A DNA stretch of 64,000 nucleotides from JBAXEO01 sp963789515. GTDB lineage: Bacteria > Actinomycetota > Coriobacteriia > Anaerosomatales > JAAXUF01. The translations under genes and the position numbers were made by a program. Location: assembly GCA_963789515.1 (NCBI GenBank), contig CAWBKW010000004.1, forward strand, positions 310,001-374,000. Direction: 5' to 3'. The notes beneath the pieces were generated by a model. It made no database searches. It was not told where the DNA came from and saw only the letters and a program-made list of their open reading frames with translations. Below, piece by piece: positions 8,663 through 18,525 of the stretch; positions within the stretch are counted from its first letter, which is position 1, and every line of letters starts with the position of its first letter.

Positions 8663-9267
8663 TCGATTCCGAACACCGAGTCGAGAAACGCCGTCCAAGG
8701 ACCGATCGGCGGCACCACGGCCTCTTCGCTGTCGAGGCGGAGATTCGAGGCGACGGTGAATGTCGCGGGTGTCGAGGCCGATTCGTCCACCACCACGCCC
8801 ACCTTCTCACCCGCCTTGACCAGTCCGAGCTGGACGCGCGCGTAGTCTTCGACGCCTTCAGGGGTCTTGAGCCGGTCGACCTGGGCCGCGAGACGGGCGT
8901 TGCGCGCGCGCACTCCCTCGAGTTCGGCTCGTAGCAGCGCCCGCTGCCGCGTCTCCCGGTACTGCACCTTCGCCACCGGGTAGTAGGTCGCGGCAAAGAC
9001 CGCGGCGAGCACGATCACGAGAACCGGCAGTAGCCACCAGCGCCACGAAGAGGGCTCGACCTTGCGAGCGACCTTCTTGGGCCGAGCGGCGCTCTTGGCT
9101 CCCGTCGCCTTGCCGCGCACGCCCGATGCAGCCTTGGGTGCGGAGCTCCCTGATCGCGCAGGGGATGGGGCTGCTTTGCGGGGGGGCGACGCAGCGCGAG
9201 CCGCCCCCTTGGAGGGCGCCCGTCGCGCGTTCGCTGAAGCCCCTTGCTTCGTGTTCCTCGGCGTCAT
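8659..9267 (-). CDS. ftsB: FtsB/DivIC family septum formation initiator
   Basis: 202 residues. The N-terminal 70 are a Lys/Ala/Pro-rich cytoplasmic tail. One membrane helix follows (WWLLPVLVIVLAAVFAATYY), then a coiled coil (RETRQRALLRAELEGVRARNARLAAQVDRL) and the family segment TPEGVEDYARVQLGLVKAGEK. FtsB links FtsL and FtsQ in the divisome. The long basic tail is common in high-GC Gram-positives. It is the first gene of the ftsB-DUF501-ppx run. Confidence 0.88.
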   Translation of the reverse strand: MTPRNTKQGASANARRAPSKGAARAASPPRKAAPSPARSGSSAPKAASGVRGKATGAKSAARPKKVARKVEPSSWRWWLLPVLVIVLAAVFAATYYPVAKVQYRETRQRALLRAELEGVRARNARLAAQVDRLKTPEGVEDYARVQLGLVKAGEKVGVVVDESASTPATFTVASNLRLDSEEAVVPPIGPWTAFLDSVFGIE

Positions 9268-9431
9268 ACCTCAGAGTCCTGTGTGCAGGCCAGCGATGAA
9301 GCGGCCGCGACGACCGCTTTCGCGCCGATGGTAGCACAGCCCGAGCGCCTCTGTCGCTTAGACGTCAAGTTGAGGTTGAGAGATTCGAACAGGTGTTCGT
9401 AGTGCTGCGAACGGCTTGTTGTGCCGACCCT

Positions 9432-10829
9432 CTACACGTCGCTGACCAGTATGAAGTCAGTCCCCCCCTGGACGCGCCCGGCCCGACCGGCGGTCACTGC
9501 AACCTGCTCACCCGGCGCGGCCAGTCCTGCCTCCCGAACAGCGATCAGAACCGAGTCCAGGAGCGTGTCGGTGTCCTCGGCGAACTCGATGACCAAGGGA
9601 CGGACGCCCCACACGAGCTGGAGGCGCCGTGCGACCTCGTACTTGGGAGTGGCCGCAACGATCGGAGCGTCGGGGCGATGACGCGCGACCGCAAGCGCGG
9701 TGGCGCCGGACTGGGTGACGGGGACGATAGCCGCAAGGCACAGGTCCGAGGCGAGATCGCAGACAGCGGCGCTGACGGCCTCCTGCACGTCCGAGGTGAC
9801 GACTCCCCCGTGATCCCACCCCAGGTGCACGAGCGCCTCCTCGGCAGTCGCCGCGATACGCGCCATCGTCTCCACCGTCTCGACCGGGTAGCGGCCGACG
9901 GCGGTCTCACCCGACAGCATGCAGGCGTCGACGCGGCTGAATATCGCATTGGCGACATCGCTGGCCTCGGCGCGCGTCGGACGGGGCGCCGTGGTCATCG
10001 AGTCGAGCATCTGTGTCGCCACGACCACCGGTTTGCCGACCGCCCGTGCCGCCGACACGATCCGGCGCTGGACCACGGGTACGACCTCCGGCGAGGTCTC
10101 CACACCCAGATCGCCGCGCGCGACCATGACGGCGTCGGCTGCGGCGATGATGGCCTCGATATGCTCGACCGCTTCGTGCTTCTCGATCTTGGCGACGATG
10201 GGAATCACACGGTCGGTCATCAGCGCCCGTAGCGACGTGACGTCGTCCGGCGAGCGCACGAACGACTGGGCCACGTAGTCGACGTCCGACAACTGCGCCC
10301 ACCCGAGCAACGAGCGGTCGTTCTCGGTGATCGCCGCGACCCCCACCGTGACCCCGGGAACGTTGACACCCTTGCGACTCGAGAGAGGACCGCCCACCTC
10401 GACGCGGGTCAAGACGTCGCACCCTTCGAAGCCCACGACTGCGAGCTCCAGCCTCCCGTCGTCGATCAGGATCCTGTCGCCGAGCGAGACGTCATCGGCC
10501 AGACCGCTGTAGCTCACGCATGCCCCTGCAGCGTCTCCCTCGCACTCACCGGCATGCAGCACGAAGCTCTCGCCGGAAACCAGCAGCGTCCCCGAGGCGA
10601 CCGTTCCCAGGCGCAGTTTGGGGCCGGGCAGGTCCAGCAGCACACCGACCGTCACTCCGCAGCGCTTCTCGGCGGCCCGCACACCCGCGAGGCGTGTCAC
10701 GAGCTCGGAGGGATTGGAATGAGAGGAGTTGAGCCGCGCCACGTTGACGCCGGCGTGCAGCATCGCGTCAAGGACCTCGGGGTCGTCGGTCGACGGGCCG
10801 AGCGTGGCCACGATCTTGGTTCGGCGCAT
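9432..10829 (-). CDS. pyk: Pyruvate kinase
   Basis: 465 residues, normal length. Converts PEP and ADP to pyruvate and ATP in glycolysis. Motifs include MRRTKIVATLGPS, VAKIEKHEAVEHI with the catalytic Lys, MVARGDLGVE with the metal-binding Asp, VATQMLDSM, and the LSGETAVGRYPVE loop. The normally strict N-F-S-H motif reads LNSSHSN here, with Phe replaced by Ser. The C-terminal regulatory domain (VTQSGATALAVARHRP) is present. It stands alone between a 164-base gap on the ftsB side and a 65-base gap to the methyltransferase. Confidence 0.95.
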   Translation of the reverse strand: MRRTKIVATLGPSTDDPEVLDAMLHAGVNVARLNSSHSNPSELVTRLAGVRAAEKRCGVTVGVLLDLPGPKLRLGTVASGTLLVSGESFVLHAGECEGDAAGACVSYSGLADDVSLGDRILIDDGRLELAVVGFEGCDVLTRVEVGGPLSSRKGVNVPGVTVGVAAITENDRSLLGWAQLSDVDYVAQSFVRSPDDVTSLRALMTDRVIPIVAKIEKHEAVEHIEAIIAAADAVMVARGDLGVETSPEVVPVVQRRIVSAARAVGKPVVVATQMLDSMTTAPRPTRAEASDVANAIFSRVDACMLSGETAVGRYPVETVETMARIAATAEEALVHLGWDHGGVVTSDVQEAVSAAVCDLASDLCLAAIVPVTQSGATALAVARHRPDAPIVAATPKYEVARRLQLVWGVRPLVIEFAEDTDTLLDSVLIAVREAGLAAPGEQVAVTAGRAGRVQGGTDFILVSDV

Positions 10830-10894
10830 TGTTCCTCCTCAGTCAGCGGCACTACCGCCGCCCTTGAGCAGAGGATGCCCCCAAACCGGGCAGA

Positions 10895-11815
10895 CTAGTC
10901 CAGTGGCTTGGGCAGACGCACGATCTGGATGCCGTCATCGGTGCTTCGGACGGTCACCTCGTCCCGTCCGAGCCGGTGAGCGGCAGTTCTCAGGTTGCCG
11001 TAGAGGCGCTCGACCCCGTCCTTGTGCGTGTGGACGATCAGCGCCCTGTCCCCACCGGTGAGGAAGTAGCGGACGAGGCGGGTCGCCGTGCCGTGAGGCG
11101 CCGGGTAAGGAACCTCGATGCTCCGCGCCTCGAAGACCCAGGCGTCGTCGCTCGGCAACTGGGGGGTCCAGTCGCGCACGTCAGCGACCATGAGCACGGC
11201 CCGCTTCTGATCAGAAGGCGCCTTGCGCGGATCATCGACGAGAAGCCGAAGGCTCACCCTGAAGCCCTGTACCGCTGCCGCGCGCGCCAGATAGGCCCAG
11301 TCGAAGGTGTTGTCCTCGTCCAGGAGCATGACCACCCGGTCTGTGACCCGGCTCGCAAGCTCATGAAGCAAGCGGAGCAGCCCGACGCCGCGCCGTGGGG
11401 TGAACGTCACCACTGCTACGTCGTACACCGCATCGTGCAGCAGGTCCTCGGCCATTCCCTGGACGACGGTCAGGTTGGGCGACTCGGCAACGTCCTTGGC
11501 CACCAGCCGTCGCAGCATCCCCGCGCTCGGCTCGAGCGCCGTCAGATGGGCGGCGCGCTTGAGGAGCGGCTCCGTCAGCAGCCCGGTCGCGGCTCCGACC
11601 TCCAGCAGCCGCGCGCCCTCGGGCACCTCGCTGAGGAGCTCGTCGACCAGCTCAGGAAAGACCCGCTCCTGCCCGAACTCGTAGTCGAAGCGGTTCGCGA
11701 AGCGCTCTCGCCGCTGGAGTGTGGCGTCGATGGGCACGCCGAACCGGTCGAGCAGCTGCTGACTCTGCTTTCGGCTTGCCCGGCTCTGGGGAGAAGGGGT
11801 GTCGCTACAGCTCAA
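10895..11815 (-). CDS. Class I SAM-dependent methyltransferase
   Basis: 306 residues if the TTG at 11815 is used, two bases after the eno stop. SAM-binding motif I is LLEVGAATGLLTEPLLK, with ALEPSAGMLRRL as motif II and DVAVVTFTPRRGVGLLRLLHEL further on. A C-terminal extension of about 120 residues (IEVPYPAPHGTATRLVRYF, ALIVHTHKDG) does not resemble a family I can name. The substrate is unknown. Tight spacing suggests it is cotranscribed with mazG-eno. The start is uncertain because the codon is TTG. Confidence 0.75.
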   Translation of the reverse strand: MSCSDTPSPQSRASRKQSQQLLDRFGVPIDATLQRRERFANRFDYEFGQERVFPELVDELLSEVPEGARLLEVGAATGLLTEPLLKRAAHLTALEPSAGMLRRLVAKDVAESPNLTVVQGMAEDLLHDAVYDVAVVTFTPRRGVGLLRLLHELASRVTDRVVMLLDEDNTFDWAYLARAAAVQGFRVSLRLLVDDPRKAPSDQKRAVLMVADVRDWTPQLPSDDAWVFEARSIEVPYPAPHGTATRLVRYFLTGGDRALIVHTHKDGVERLYGNLRTAAHRLGRDEVTVRSTDDGIQIVRLPKPLD

Positions 11816-11816
11816 C

Positions 11817-13109
11817 TCAGCCTCTTACGTTGTAGAACGCCGACAGACCCGGGTATGACCCGCTCTCGCCGAGCTCATCCTCGATCCGGATGAGCTGGTT
11901 GTACTTGGCCACGCGATCGCTGCGAGCGGGCGCACCGGTCTTGATCTGGCCGGCGTTGACCGCAACCGCGAGGTCGGCGATCGTCGTGTCCTCCGTCTCG
12001 CCGGAGCGGTGGCTGATCACGCAGGTGTAGCCGGCCTGCTTCGCCATCTCGATGGTCTCCAGCGTCTCGGTGAGCGAACCGATCTGGTTGAGCTTGATCA
12101 GGATCGAGTTGGCGATGCCGAGGTCGATCCCCTTCGCGAGACGCTCGGTGTTCGTGACGAACAGGTCATCGCCGACGAGCTGGATCCTGGAGCCGAGGCG
12201 CTCGGTCAGCAGCTTCCATCCATCCCAGTCGTCTTCGGCCATGCCGTCCTCAAGGCTGACGATCGGATAGCGGTTGACCAAGTCCTCGTAGAAATCGACC
12301 ATCTGCTCGCTGGTGAGTTCACGGCCTTCACCGGTGAGGAGGTACACCCCGCGCTCCGCGTCATAGAACTCGGTGGACGCCGGGTCCAGAGCGATGCGCA
12401 CCTGCTCGCCGGGCGTGTAGCCGGCGGCGAGGATCGCCTCGACGATGATGGCGAGTGCCGCCTCGTTGCTCTCGAGGTTGGGTGCGAATCCGCCCTCGTC
12501 GCCCACGGCCGTGGCCAGCCCGCCTCGCTTCAGGACCTTCGCGAGCGTGTGGTAGATCTCGGCACACCAGCGCAGTCCCTCGGCGAACGTCGACGCGCCG
12601 ACGGGCATGATCATGAACTCCTGCAGATCGACGTTGTTGTCGGCGTGAACGCCGCCGTTGAGGATGTTCATCATGGGGACCGGCAGCACGTGGGCGTTGG
12701 CCCCACCGATGTAGCTGTAGAGCGTGAGCTCGGTGGATTCCGCCGCGGCACGGGCCACCGCGAGCGACACGCCGAGGATGGCGTTGGCTCCCAGCTTGCC
12801 CTTGTTGGGGGTGGCGTCAAGTTCGATCAGCGCCGAGTCGATCGAGCGCTGATCCGTCGCATCGAGGCCGACGATCTCCTCGGCGATGGCGCCGTTGACG
12901 TTATCGACAGCGGTGATAACACCCTTGCCGAGATAGCGCGCGGACTCGGTGTCGCGAAGCTCCACGGCCTCGAATGCGCCGGTCGAAGCGCCGGAAGGGA
13001 CCGCTGCCCGGCCGAAGCTGCCGTCATCGAGAACGACCTCGACCTCGACGGTGGGGTTGCCACGGGAATCGAGGATCTCGCGCGCGTACACGTCGGTGAT
13101 GATGCTCAT
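11817..13109 (-). CDS. eno: Enolase
   Basis: 430 residues from the ATG at 13109, which overlaps the mazG stop as ATGA. Converts 2-phosphoglycerate to PEP. It begins IITDVYAREILDSRGNPTVEV and contains GASTGAFEAVELRD, the flexible loop, PVPMMNILNGGVHADN, SLEDGMAEDDWDGW, and CVISHRSGETEDTTIADLAV with the catalytic His/Lys region. Full length with no defect. The open frame extends further upstream, but the family start and the ATGA overlap settle the choice. Confidence 0.97.
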   Translation of the reverse strand: MSIITDVYAREILDSRGNPTVEVEVVLDDGSFGRAAVPSGASTGAFEAVELRDTESARYLGKGVITAVDNVNGAIAEEIVGLDATDQRSIDSALIELDATPNKGKLGANAILGVSLAVARAAAESTELTLYSYIGGANAHVLPVPMMNILNGGVHADNNVDLQEFMIMPVGASTFAEGLRWCAEIYHTLAKVLKRGGLATAVGDEGGFAPNLESNEAALAIIVEAILAAGYTPGEQVRIALDPASTEFYDAERGVYLLTGEGRELTSEQMVDFYEDLVNRYPIVSLEDGMAEDDWDGWKLLTERLGSRIQLVGDDLFVTNTERLAKGIDLGIANSILIKLNQIGSLTETLETIEMAKQAGYTCVISHRSGETEDTTIADLAVAVNAGQIKTGAPARSDRVAKYNQLIRIEDELGESGSYPGLSAFYNVRG

Positions 13110-13891
13110 CGGGTAAGCCCTTTCTCGATCTGCTTCGCCTGTTGCCAGAGCGCTTCCTGTTCGTCCAGTGCCAGCTGGTCGACCGAGCGCCCTTCGCGCC
13201 CCGCCATCGCCTCCATCGCCGACCATCGCGAGCGGAACTTGTCGCAGGTGGCCCTGAGCGCCGTCTCGGCGTCGATTCCCTGCTTGCGTGCAAGGTTCAC
13301 GACCGTGAAGAGCACGTCGCCGATCTCGTCGGCGGCCTCCGGGCTCCCCGGCTCGGTCTCCCTGAGTTCCTCAAGTTCCTCAAGCACCTTATCCCACACA
13401 CCGTCGAGCGTCTCCCACTCGAACCCCGCCGAGACCGCCTTACGCGAGATGGTCTGGGCGAGCATGAGCGCCGGCAGGCCGTGGGGCACCGTGTCGAGAA
13501 GGCCCTGGCTCTTCTCGGCGCGCTCCCCGGCCTTGATCCGGTCCCAGTGCGCGAGCACCTCGCCTGCGCTGCCGGCGGCGACCTGGTCGCCGAAGACGTG
13601 CGGATGGCGTCGGACGATCTTCTCACTGATCGCCGCGACCACGTCGTCGACGGTGAACTCGCCGGCGTCGGCAGCGATCTGTGCGTGAAGCACGACCTGC
13701 AAGAGAACGTCGCCGAGTTCCTCTCGGAGCTCGGCGACGTCATCGGTCTCTATGGCATGGACGGCCTCGTAGGCCTCTTCGACCATGTTCTTGGCGATGG
13801 AGCGGTGCGTCTGCTCGCGGTCCCACGGACACCCATCGGGAGCCCGGAGGGCAGCGATCAACTCAACGAACGCGTCAAACCCGTGTGCCAC
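13106..13891 (-). CDS. mazG: Nucleoside triphosphate pyrophosphohydrolase MazG
   Basis: 261 residues from a GTG at 13891. It has two MazG domains. The first holds LRAPDGCPWDREQTHRSIAKNMVEEAYE and LREELGDVLLQVVLHAQIA, the EExxE-ExxD metal site. The second, degenerate, has EELEELRE and ADEIGDVLFTVVNLARK. It hydrolyses NTPs to NMP and pyrophosphate, limiting misincorporation and affecting ppGpp. It is translationally coupled to eno. Confidence 0.93.
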   Translation of the reverse strand: MAHGFDAFVELIAALRAPDGCPWDREQTHRSIAKNMVEEAYEAVHAIETDDVAELREELGDVLLQVVLHAQIAADAGEFTVDDVVAAISEKIVRRHPHVFGDQVAAGSAGEVLAHWDRIKAGERAEKSQGLLDTVPHGLPALMLAQTISRKAVSAGFEWETLDGVWDKVLEELEELRETEPGSPEAADEIGDVLFTVVNLARKQGIDAETALRATCDKFRSRWSAMEAMAGREGRSVDQLALDEQEALWQQAKQIEKGLTR

Positions 13892-13920
13892 GGCTCCCCC
13901 CGACCGGCGCGCCCGAGTCT

Positions 13921-14916
13921 CTACTTGGTCGCTGTGGCCGGCTTGCTGCCCTTGACCGCGGCCGCCTTCAGTTCGGGAATCAATATCTCGATCTTGGCAT
14001 TCTTGCGCAGGTCGTCGAGGAACGTCTGGTACGCGTCGCCCTTGCGCTGCTGCACGACGATCTGCTCGATCTGCGACTTGACCTCGGCCAGGCTCTGCTG
14101 CGTGCCGGCGCGCTCATCGGTCACCCGGATGATGTGCCAGCCGAACGGGCTCTGGACGAGCTTGGTCGTGGTCTCGCCCTTCTTGAGCTTGTCGAGTGCG
14201 GCCTGGAACTCAGGGACGTAGGCCGAGGTCGGCCAGCCGAGGTCGCCGCCCTTGGACGCGGTGGCCGTGTCGATCGAGTTCTTCTTGGCAAGAGCCTCGA
14301 AGTTGCCGCCGTCCTTGACCTCGGCGAGAACCGCCTCCGCCTTGGCCTTGTCCTCAGGCTTGAAGAGGATGTGGCTCGCCTTCTTGGACGCCTTCTGGTA
14401 GAACTGCGCCTTGTTCTTGTCGTAGTAGGCCTGGATATCGGCTTCGCTGACCTTGGAGTTGGACGAGAGCGAATCGATGAGCTTCTGGGTCACGAGCTGG
14501 TTGCGGATCTGCGTCTTGAGTCCGTCGACCGTCATCCCCGCGCTCTTGAGCGCCTCGTCGAACTGCGCCTGGTCCTTGAAGCCTGCCCTGAGCTGGTCGA
14601 TCTGCTTCTGGACGTCGGCATCGGAGATCTTGATGCCCTTGTCCTTCGCAGCCTGCTCGATGAGCTTCTGGTTGATGATGTTGTCCAGGAGGCGCTGCTT
14701 GAAATCGAGCAGCCGTCCTTCACCGTCGGCCCCGGTGAACATGTTGGGGTACTGCTTCTTCAGCTGCTCGAGCTGCTGGTTGAGCGCCTCGGTCGACACG
14801 GCCTCGCCGTTCACCTTGGCAGCAGTGTCCTTGTTCGAGCAGCCGGATACACCCAGCGCTCCGATGAGAAGGGCGGCGCACAGCGCCCCGACGAGCAGGT
14901 TTCGCGTGGACTTCAT
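13921..14916 (-). CDS. Foldase lipoprotein, PrsA/SurA-type peptidyl-prolyl isomerase
   Basis: 331 residues from the ATG at 14916 (CAGGAGGATT upstream). Residues 1-26 are a lipoprotein signal (NLLVGALCAALLIGALGVSGC), so Cys is lipidated at the outer face of the membrane. A SurA-N-like chaperone domain follows (AAKVNGEAVSTEALNQQLEQL, about 30-190), then a parvulin PPIase domain (ASHILFKPEDKAKAEAVLAE, GGDLGWPTSAYVPEFQAALDKL, SPFGWHIIRVTDE). It helps secreted proteins fold. It sits 31 bases after mfd on the same strand. Confidence 0.88.
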   Translation of the reverse strand: MKSTRNLLVGALCAALLIGALGVSGCSNKDTAAKVNGEAVSTEALNQQLEQLKKQYPNMFTGADGEGRLLDFKQRLLDNIINQKLIEQAAKDKGIKISDADVQKQIDQLRAGFKDQAQFDEALKSAGMTVDGLKTQIRNQLVTQKLIDSLSSNSKVSEADIQAYYDKNKAQFYQKASKKASHILFKPEDKAKAEAVLAEVKDGGNFEALAKKNSIDTATASKGGDLGWPTSAYVPEFQAALDKLKKGETTTKLVQSPFGWHIIRVTDERAGTQQSLAEVKSQIEQIVVQQRKGDAYQTFLDDLRKNAKIEILIPELKAAAVKGSKPATATK

Positions 14917-14947
14917 CGTCCGAATCCTCCTGATTGGTGGTATGGGC

Positions 14948-17900
14948 TCACGCGAGTATAGCATCGAGCATGCCGAGGGCCGCCGCGGTCACAGACTCTC
15001 CATACTCGAGCGGCATGGCCAGCTTTCTCTCTCGCTCGATCCACACCGCTCCGCGCGCTGTGAGCTCCCCACGCTTCGTGTCCGAGAGTGCGAGCGGAGA
15101 CACGGTGAGCCGACGCCTTGCCACGCTGACGTTCGTGGCGCCTGCCTCAGCGGCCATCGCCCGGATGCGTGCGACGTTGACGAGGTTCTTGGCCGGGGCA
15201 GGAGCCGCGCCAAAGCGCTCCTGCATCTCGGCGTAGACGGCATCGACCGCCTCGATCGAGGGCGAGCCGGCGAGTCGCCGGTAGATGCGCACGCGCTCGT
15301 CCACCGCGTCGACGTACTCCTCGGGCAGGAACGCCGGAACCGGCAGGTCGACGCGCACCTCGGGGTGGGCGACGACGGGCTCGCCGCGCGCCTCGCTCAC
15401 GGCCTCCATCAGCATCTGTGCGAAGAGGTCGAAGCCCACCGCGGAGAGGTTGCCGGACTGCTCGGCGCCGAGCAGTGAGCCGGCGCCGCGGATCTCGAGG
15501 TCGCGCATGGCGATCTTGATGCCGCTGCCGAGGTCGGTGTTCTCGCCGATCGCGACGAGACGCTCGGTCGCCTGCTCGGTAAGCGACTGGTGCGCGGGGA
15601 ACAGGAAGTACGCGTAGGCCTTGACGTGGCTGCGGCCCACTCGGCCCTTGAGTTGGTAGAGCTGTGCGAGGCCGAGCCGTTGCGAGTCCTCGATGACGAG
15701 CGTGTTGGAGTGCGGGTTGTCGATGCCGGACTCGATGATCGTCGTAGCGACGAGCACGTCGTACTCGTTGGCCGCGAACGCCTCCATGACCGCCTCGAGC
15801 TCGCGCTCGGACATCTGCCCGTGGGCGACGCCGATACGCGCCTCGGGCGCGGCCGTCGTGACGCGGCGGACCGCCTCGTCGATCGTCTTGACCCGGTTGC
15901 TCACGTAGTACACCTGACCGCCGCGGGCAAGCTCGCGCCGGACCGCCCCGCTCACGATGTCCTCGTCCCACTCGCCGACATGCACATGACACCGGGAAGC
16001 GGTTGGGCGGAGGCGTGTCGATCACGCTCATGTCGCGCACTCCCGACAGCGACATCTGCAGGGTGCGCGGGATCGGGGTCGCCGAGAGCGCGAGCACGTC
16101 GATCTGCTCGCGCAGGTTCTTGATGTGCTCCTTGTGCTCGACCCCGAAACGCTGCTCCTCGTCGATGATGACGAGCCCCAGGCTTGCCGGTGTCACGTCG
16201 CGCGAGAGCAGCCGGTGCGTGCCGACGAGCACGTCGACTTCACCGCGTGAGAAGCCCTCCAGGGCCGCCTTCTGCTGGGACTCGCTCCTGAAGCGCGAGA
16301 GGACTTCAACCCGAACGGGGAAGGGCTCGAACCGCTCCGAGAAGGTGGTGAAGTGCTGCTGCGCAAGAATGGTCGTGGGGCACAGCACCATGACCTGCTT
16401 GCCGTCCTGGGTGGCCTTGAATGCCGAGCGGATCGCGACCTCGGTCTTGCCGTAGCCCACGTCGCCGCAGATCAGGCGGTCCATCGGCTTGTCCGACTCC
16501 ATGTCGGCCTTCACGTCGGCGATCGCCGCGAGCTGGTCGAGCGTCTCCTCGAACGGGAACGCGGCCTCCATCTCGAGCTGCCACGGGGTGTCCTCACGAT
16601 ACGCATAGCCGTCCACCGTGGCGCGGCGCGAGTAGAGGTCGACCAGGTCGAATGCGAGCGCGCGTGCCGCCTTGCGGGCCTTGCCTGTCGACTTGGACCA
16701 GTCGGCGGTGTTGAGGCGAGTGATCCGCGGGGACGACGAGTCCGGGCCGACGAACTTGGTGATGCGGTCGATCTGCTCGACCGGCACGTAGAGCTTGTCG
16801 CCCTTGGCGTACTCGAGAAGCAGGTAGTCGCGTTCCTGGCCGAGCACCTCTTGACGCACGATCTCCTTGAAGAGCGCGATGCCGTGGGTGGCGTGCACCA
16901 CGTAGTCGCCGGGCGCGAAGGCGAAGGTGACCTTGGTGGGGTCGATCTGGCGGCGCGCACGCCGGACAGCCGAGCGCGGGTAGACATCGTCGATGGAGAT
17001 GACCGCGACCTTGGCATCGGAGATGACGAATCCGGCGGGGACGTCGGTGTCGGCGACCTCGACGACCCCCTTCACCAGCGGCGTGTTGTCGGGTCGCCCG
17101 GAAGGGTCGGGCGCGGCGTGGTCGCGCTCCGACTCCATGCGCACGCCGGTCTCCGCAAGCAGGTCGGAGATGCGGCGCCGGGCACGACGATCGGGCACCG
17201 CGAGGGCGAGCGCGTACCCGGTGGAGAGCAGCGAGCGGACGCCCCCTACGAAGCGCTCCTCGCCACCCGAGACCTCGGGTCGGCGTGCGGAAAGCTCGGC
17301 GTCGACGCCGGCGCCGGTGCGGAAGATCGAGAGCAGGGTGAGCCGCTGCCGAGCGCCGAAGTCGAGCTCGGAGGGGGACAGGTAGAGTCCGTCGAGCGGG
17401 ACGCGCGCAGCCTCGGCAAGCACGGCGAGTTCTTCTCGGCGACGAACGGCGTCGTCGAACAGCGAACGCGGCTCCGCGACCACGGTCAGGACGTCGGGGC
17501 CGAGATACTCGGTGGGCATGCCGGGACGCTTGTAGAGCAGAGGGAGGAACGCTTCGATCCCGTTGAAGAAGACACCCTGCTCGAGCAGCTCGAGTTGATG
17601 CGCCAGGAACGGGTCCTTGAGCGCCTTGTCACGAAGGGCCTTCTGCGCGTATTCGACGCCGCGCGAGCCGATGCTGAGCTCTCGGCAGGGAAACACCTCG
17701 ACCGGTTCCGAGTCCCCGATCGTCTGGCCGGTCGAGGGCACGTAGCGCTTGAGCGTCTCGATCTCGTCGCCGAGCAGCTCCGCGCGCACCGGCGAGAGAC
17801 TGCCGGCGGGAAAGACGTCGAGCATGCCGCCGCGTACCGCGAACTGGCCCGGGTTCTCGGCGACCTCGACGCGCTCGTAGCCCATGCGCGAGAGCCGGGC

Positions 17901-18362
17901 GGTGTGCTCCTCGAGGTCGATGGAGAGCCCGGCCTCCAGCGTCAGCGGATCGAAGACGTGGCTCCCCTGAGGCGGCACGGTCCTCAGAAGCGCACGTGCC
18001 GAGGCGACAACGATGACCGGGCGGTTCTTCTCGAGCGAGTGGAGCGCGCGGGCGCGGGCCCCGATCTGTTCGAGATCGGGAGCGGTGCCGCTCCACGGGT
18101 AGTCGCTGCGCTCCGGGTAGTGCAGGACGCGCCGCTGTCCGAGGAACGCCGCGGTCTGCCGCCAGAAGCGCTCGGCGTTCTCCTCGCCCGAGACGATCAC
18201 GAGCGTCGGGCGCGACTCCTGGCTGTGCAGGGCCGCGACGATCGCCGGCCGGATGAGCCCGGGTGCAGCGAGCGTGGCATCCGAACCTTCGCCGAGAAGA
18301 GCGGTGATCGTGGCGTAGGGCTTGGCGGCTGCGAGCGAGGCTGCGAGGCGATCGATGAGCAT
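14948..18362 (-). CDS. mfd: Transcription-repair coupling factor Mfd (frame change near 15990)
   Basis: DNA translocase that removes stalled RNA polymerase and recruits UvrA. In order: UvrB-like domains (VVASARALLRTVPP, GQFAVRGGMLDVFPAG), the RNAP-interacting CarD-like domain (GDYVVHATHGIALFKEI), helicase motif I GDVGYGKTEVAIR, motif II IIDEEQRFG, motif III LSATPIPRTL. Near 15990 the frame changes after DTPPPNRFPV and resumes VHVGEWDEDIVSGAVRRELARGGQVYYVSNRV, ATTIIESGID, GRVGRS, and the C-terminal TRCF domain. Total is about 1138 residues, normal. One indel in an essential-type repair gene suggests a sequencing error. Confidence 0.94.
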
Positions 18363-18525
18363 GGCGCGACTCCCAAGACCATAGAGGCGAACAGCACGAA
18401 AGCCCGCAACCGGCTTGCCGGGCGGGGACAGTGCAGACTATCCCCGAGCTGCAGGGCGGTCAAGCGAGGGGCTGTAAAGCGTAGACTGTCAAAGACCCGC
18501 CACGACGAAAGGATCCGGACCCGGT

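Noticed and set aside
12009..13688. 559-codon plus-strand frame over eno and mazG
   Set aside because: Antisense shadow of two well-identified genes, with no domain of its own.
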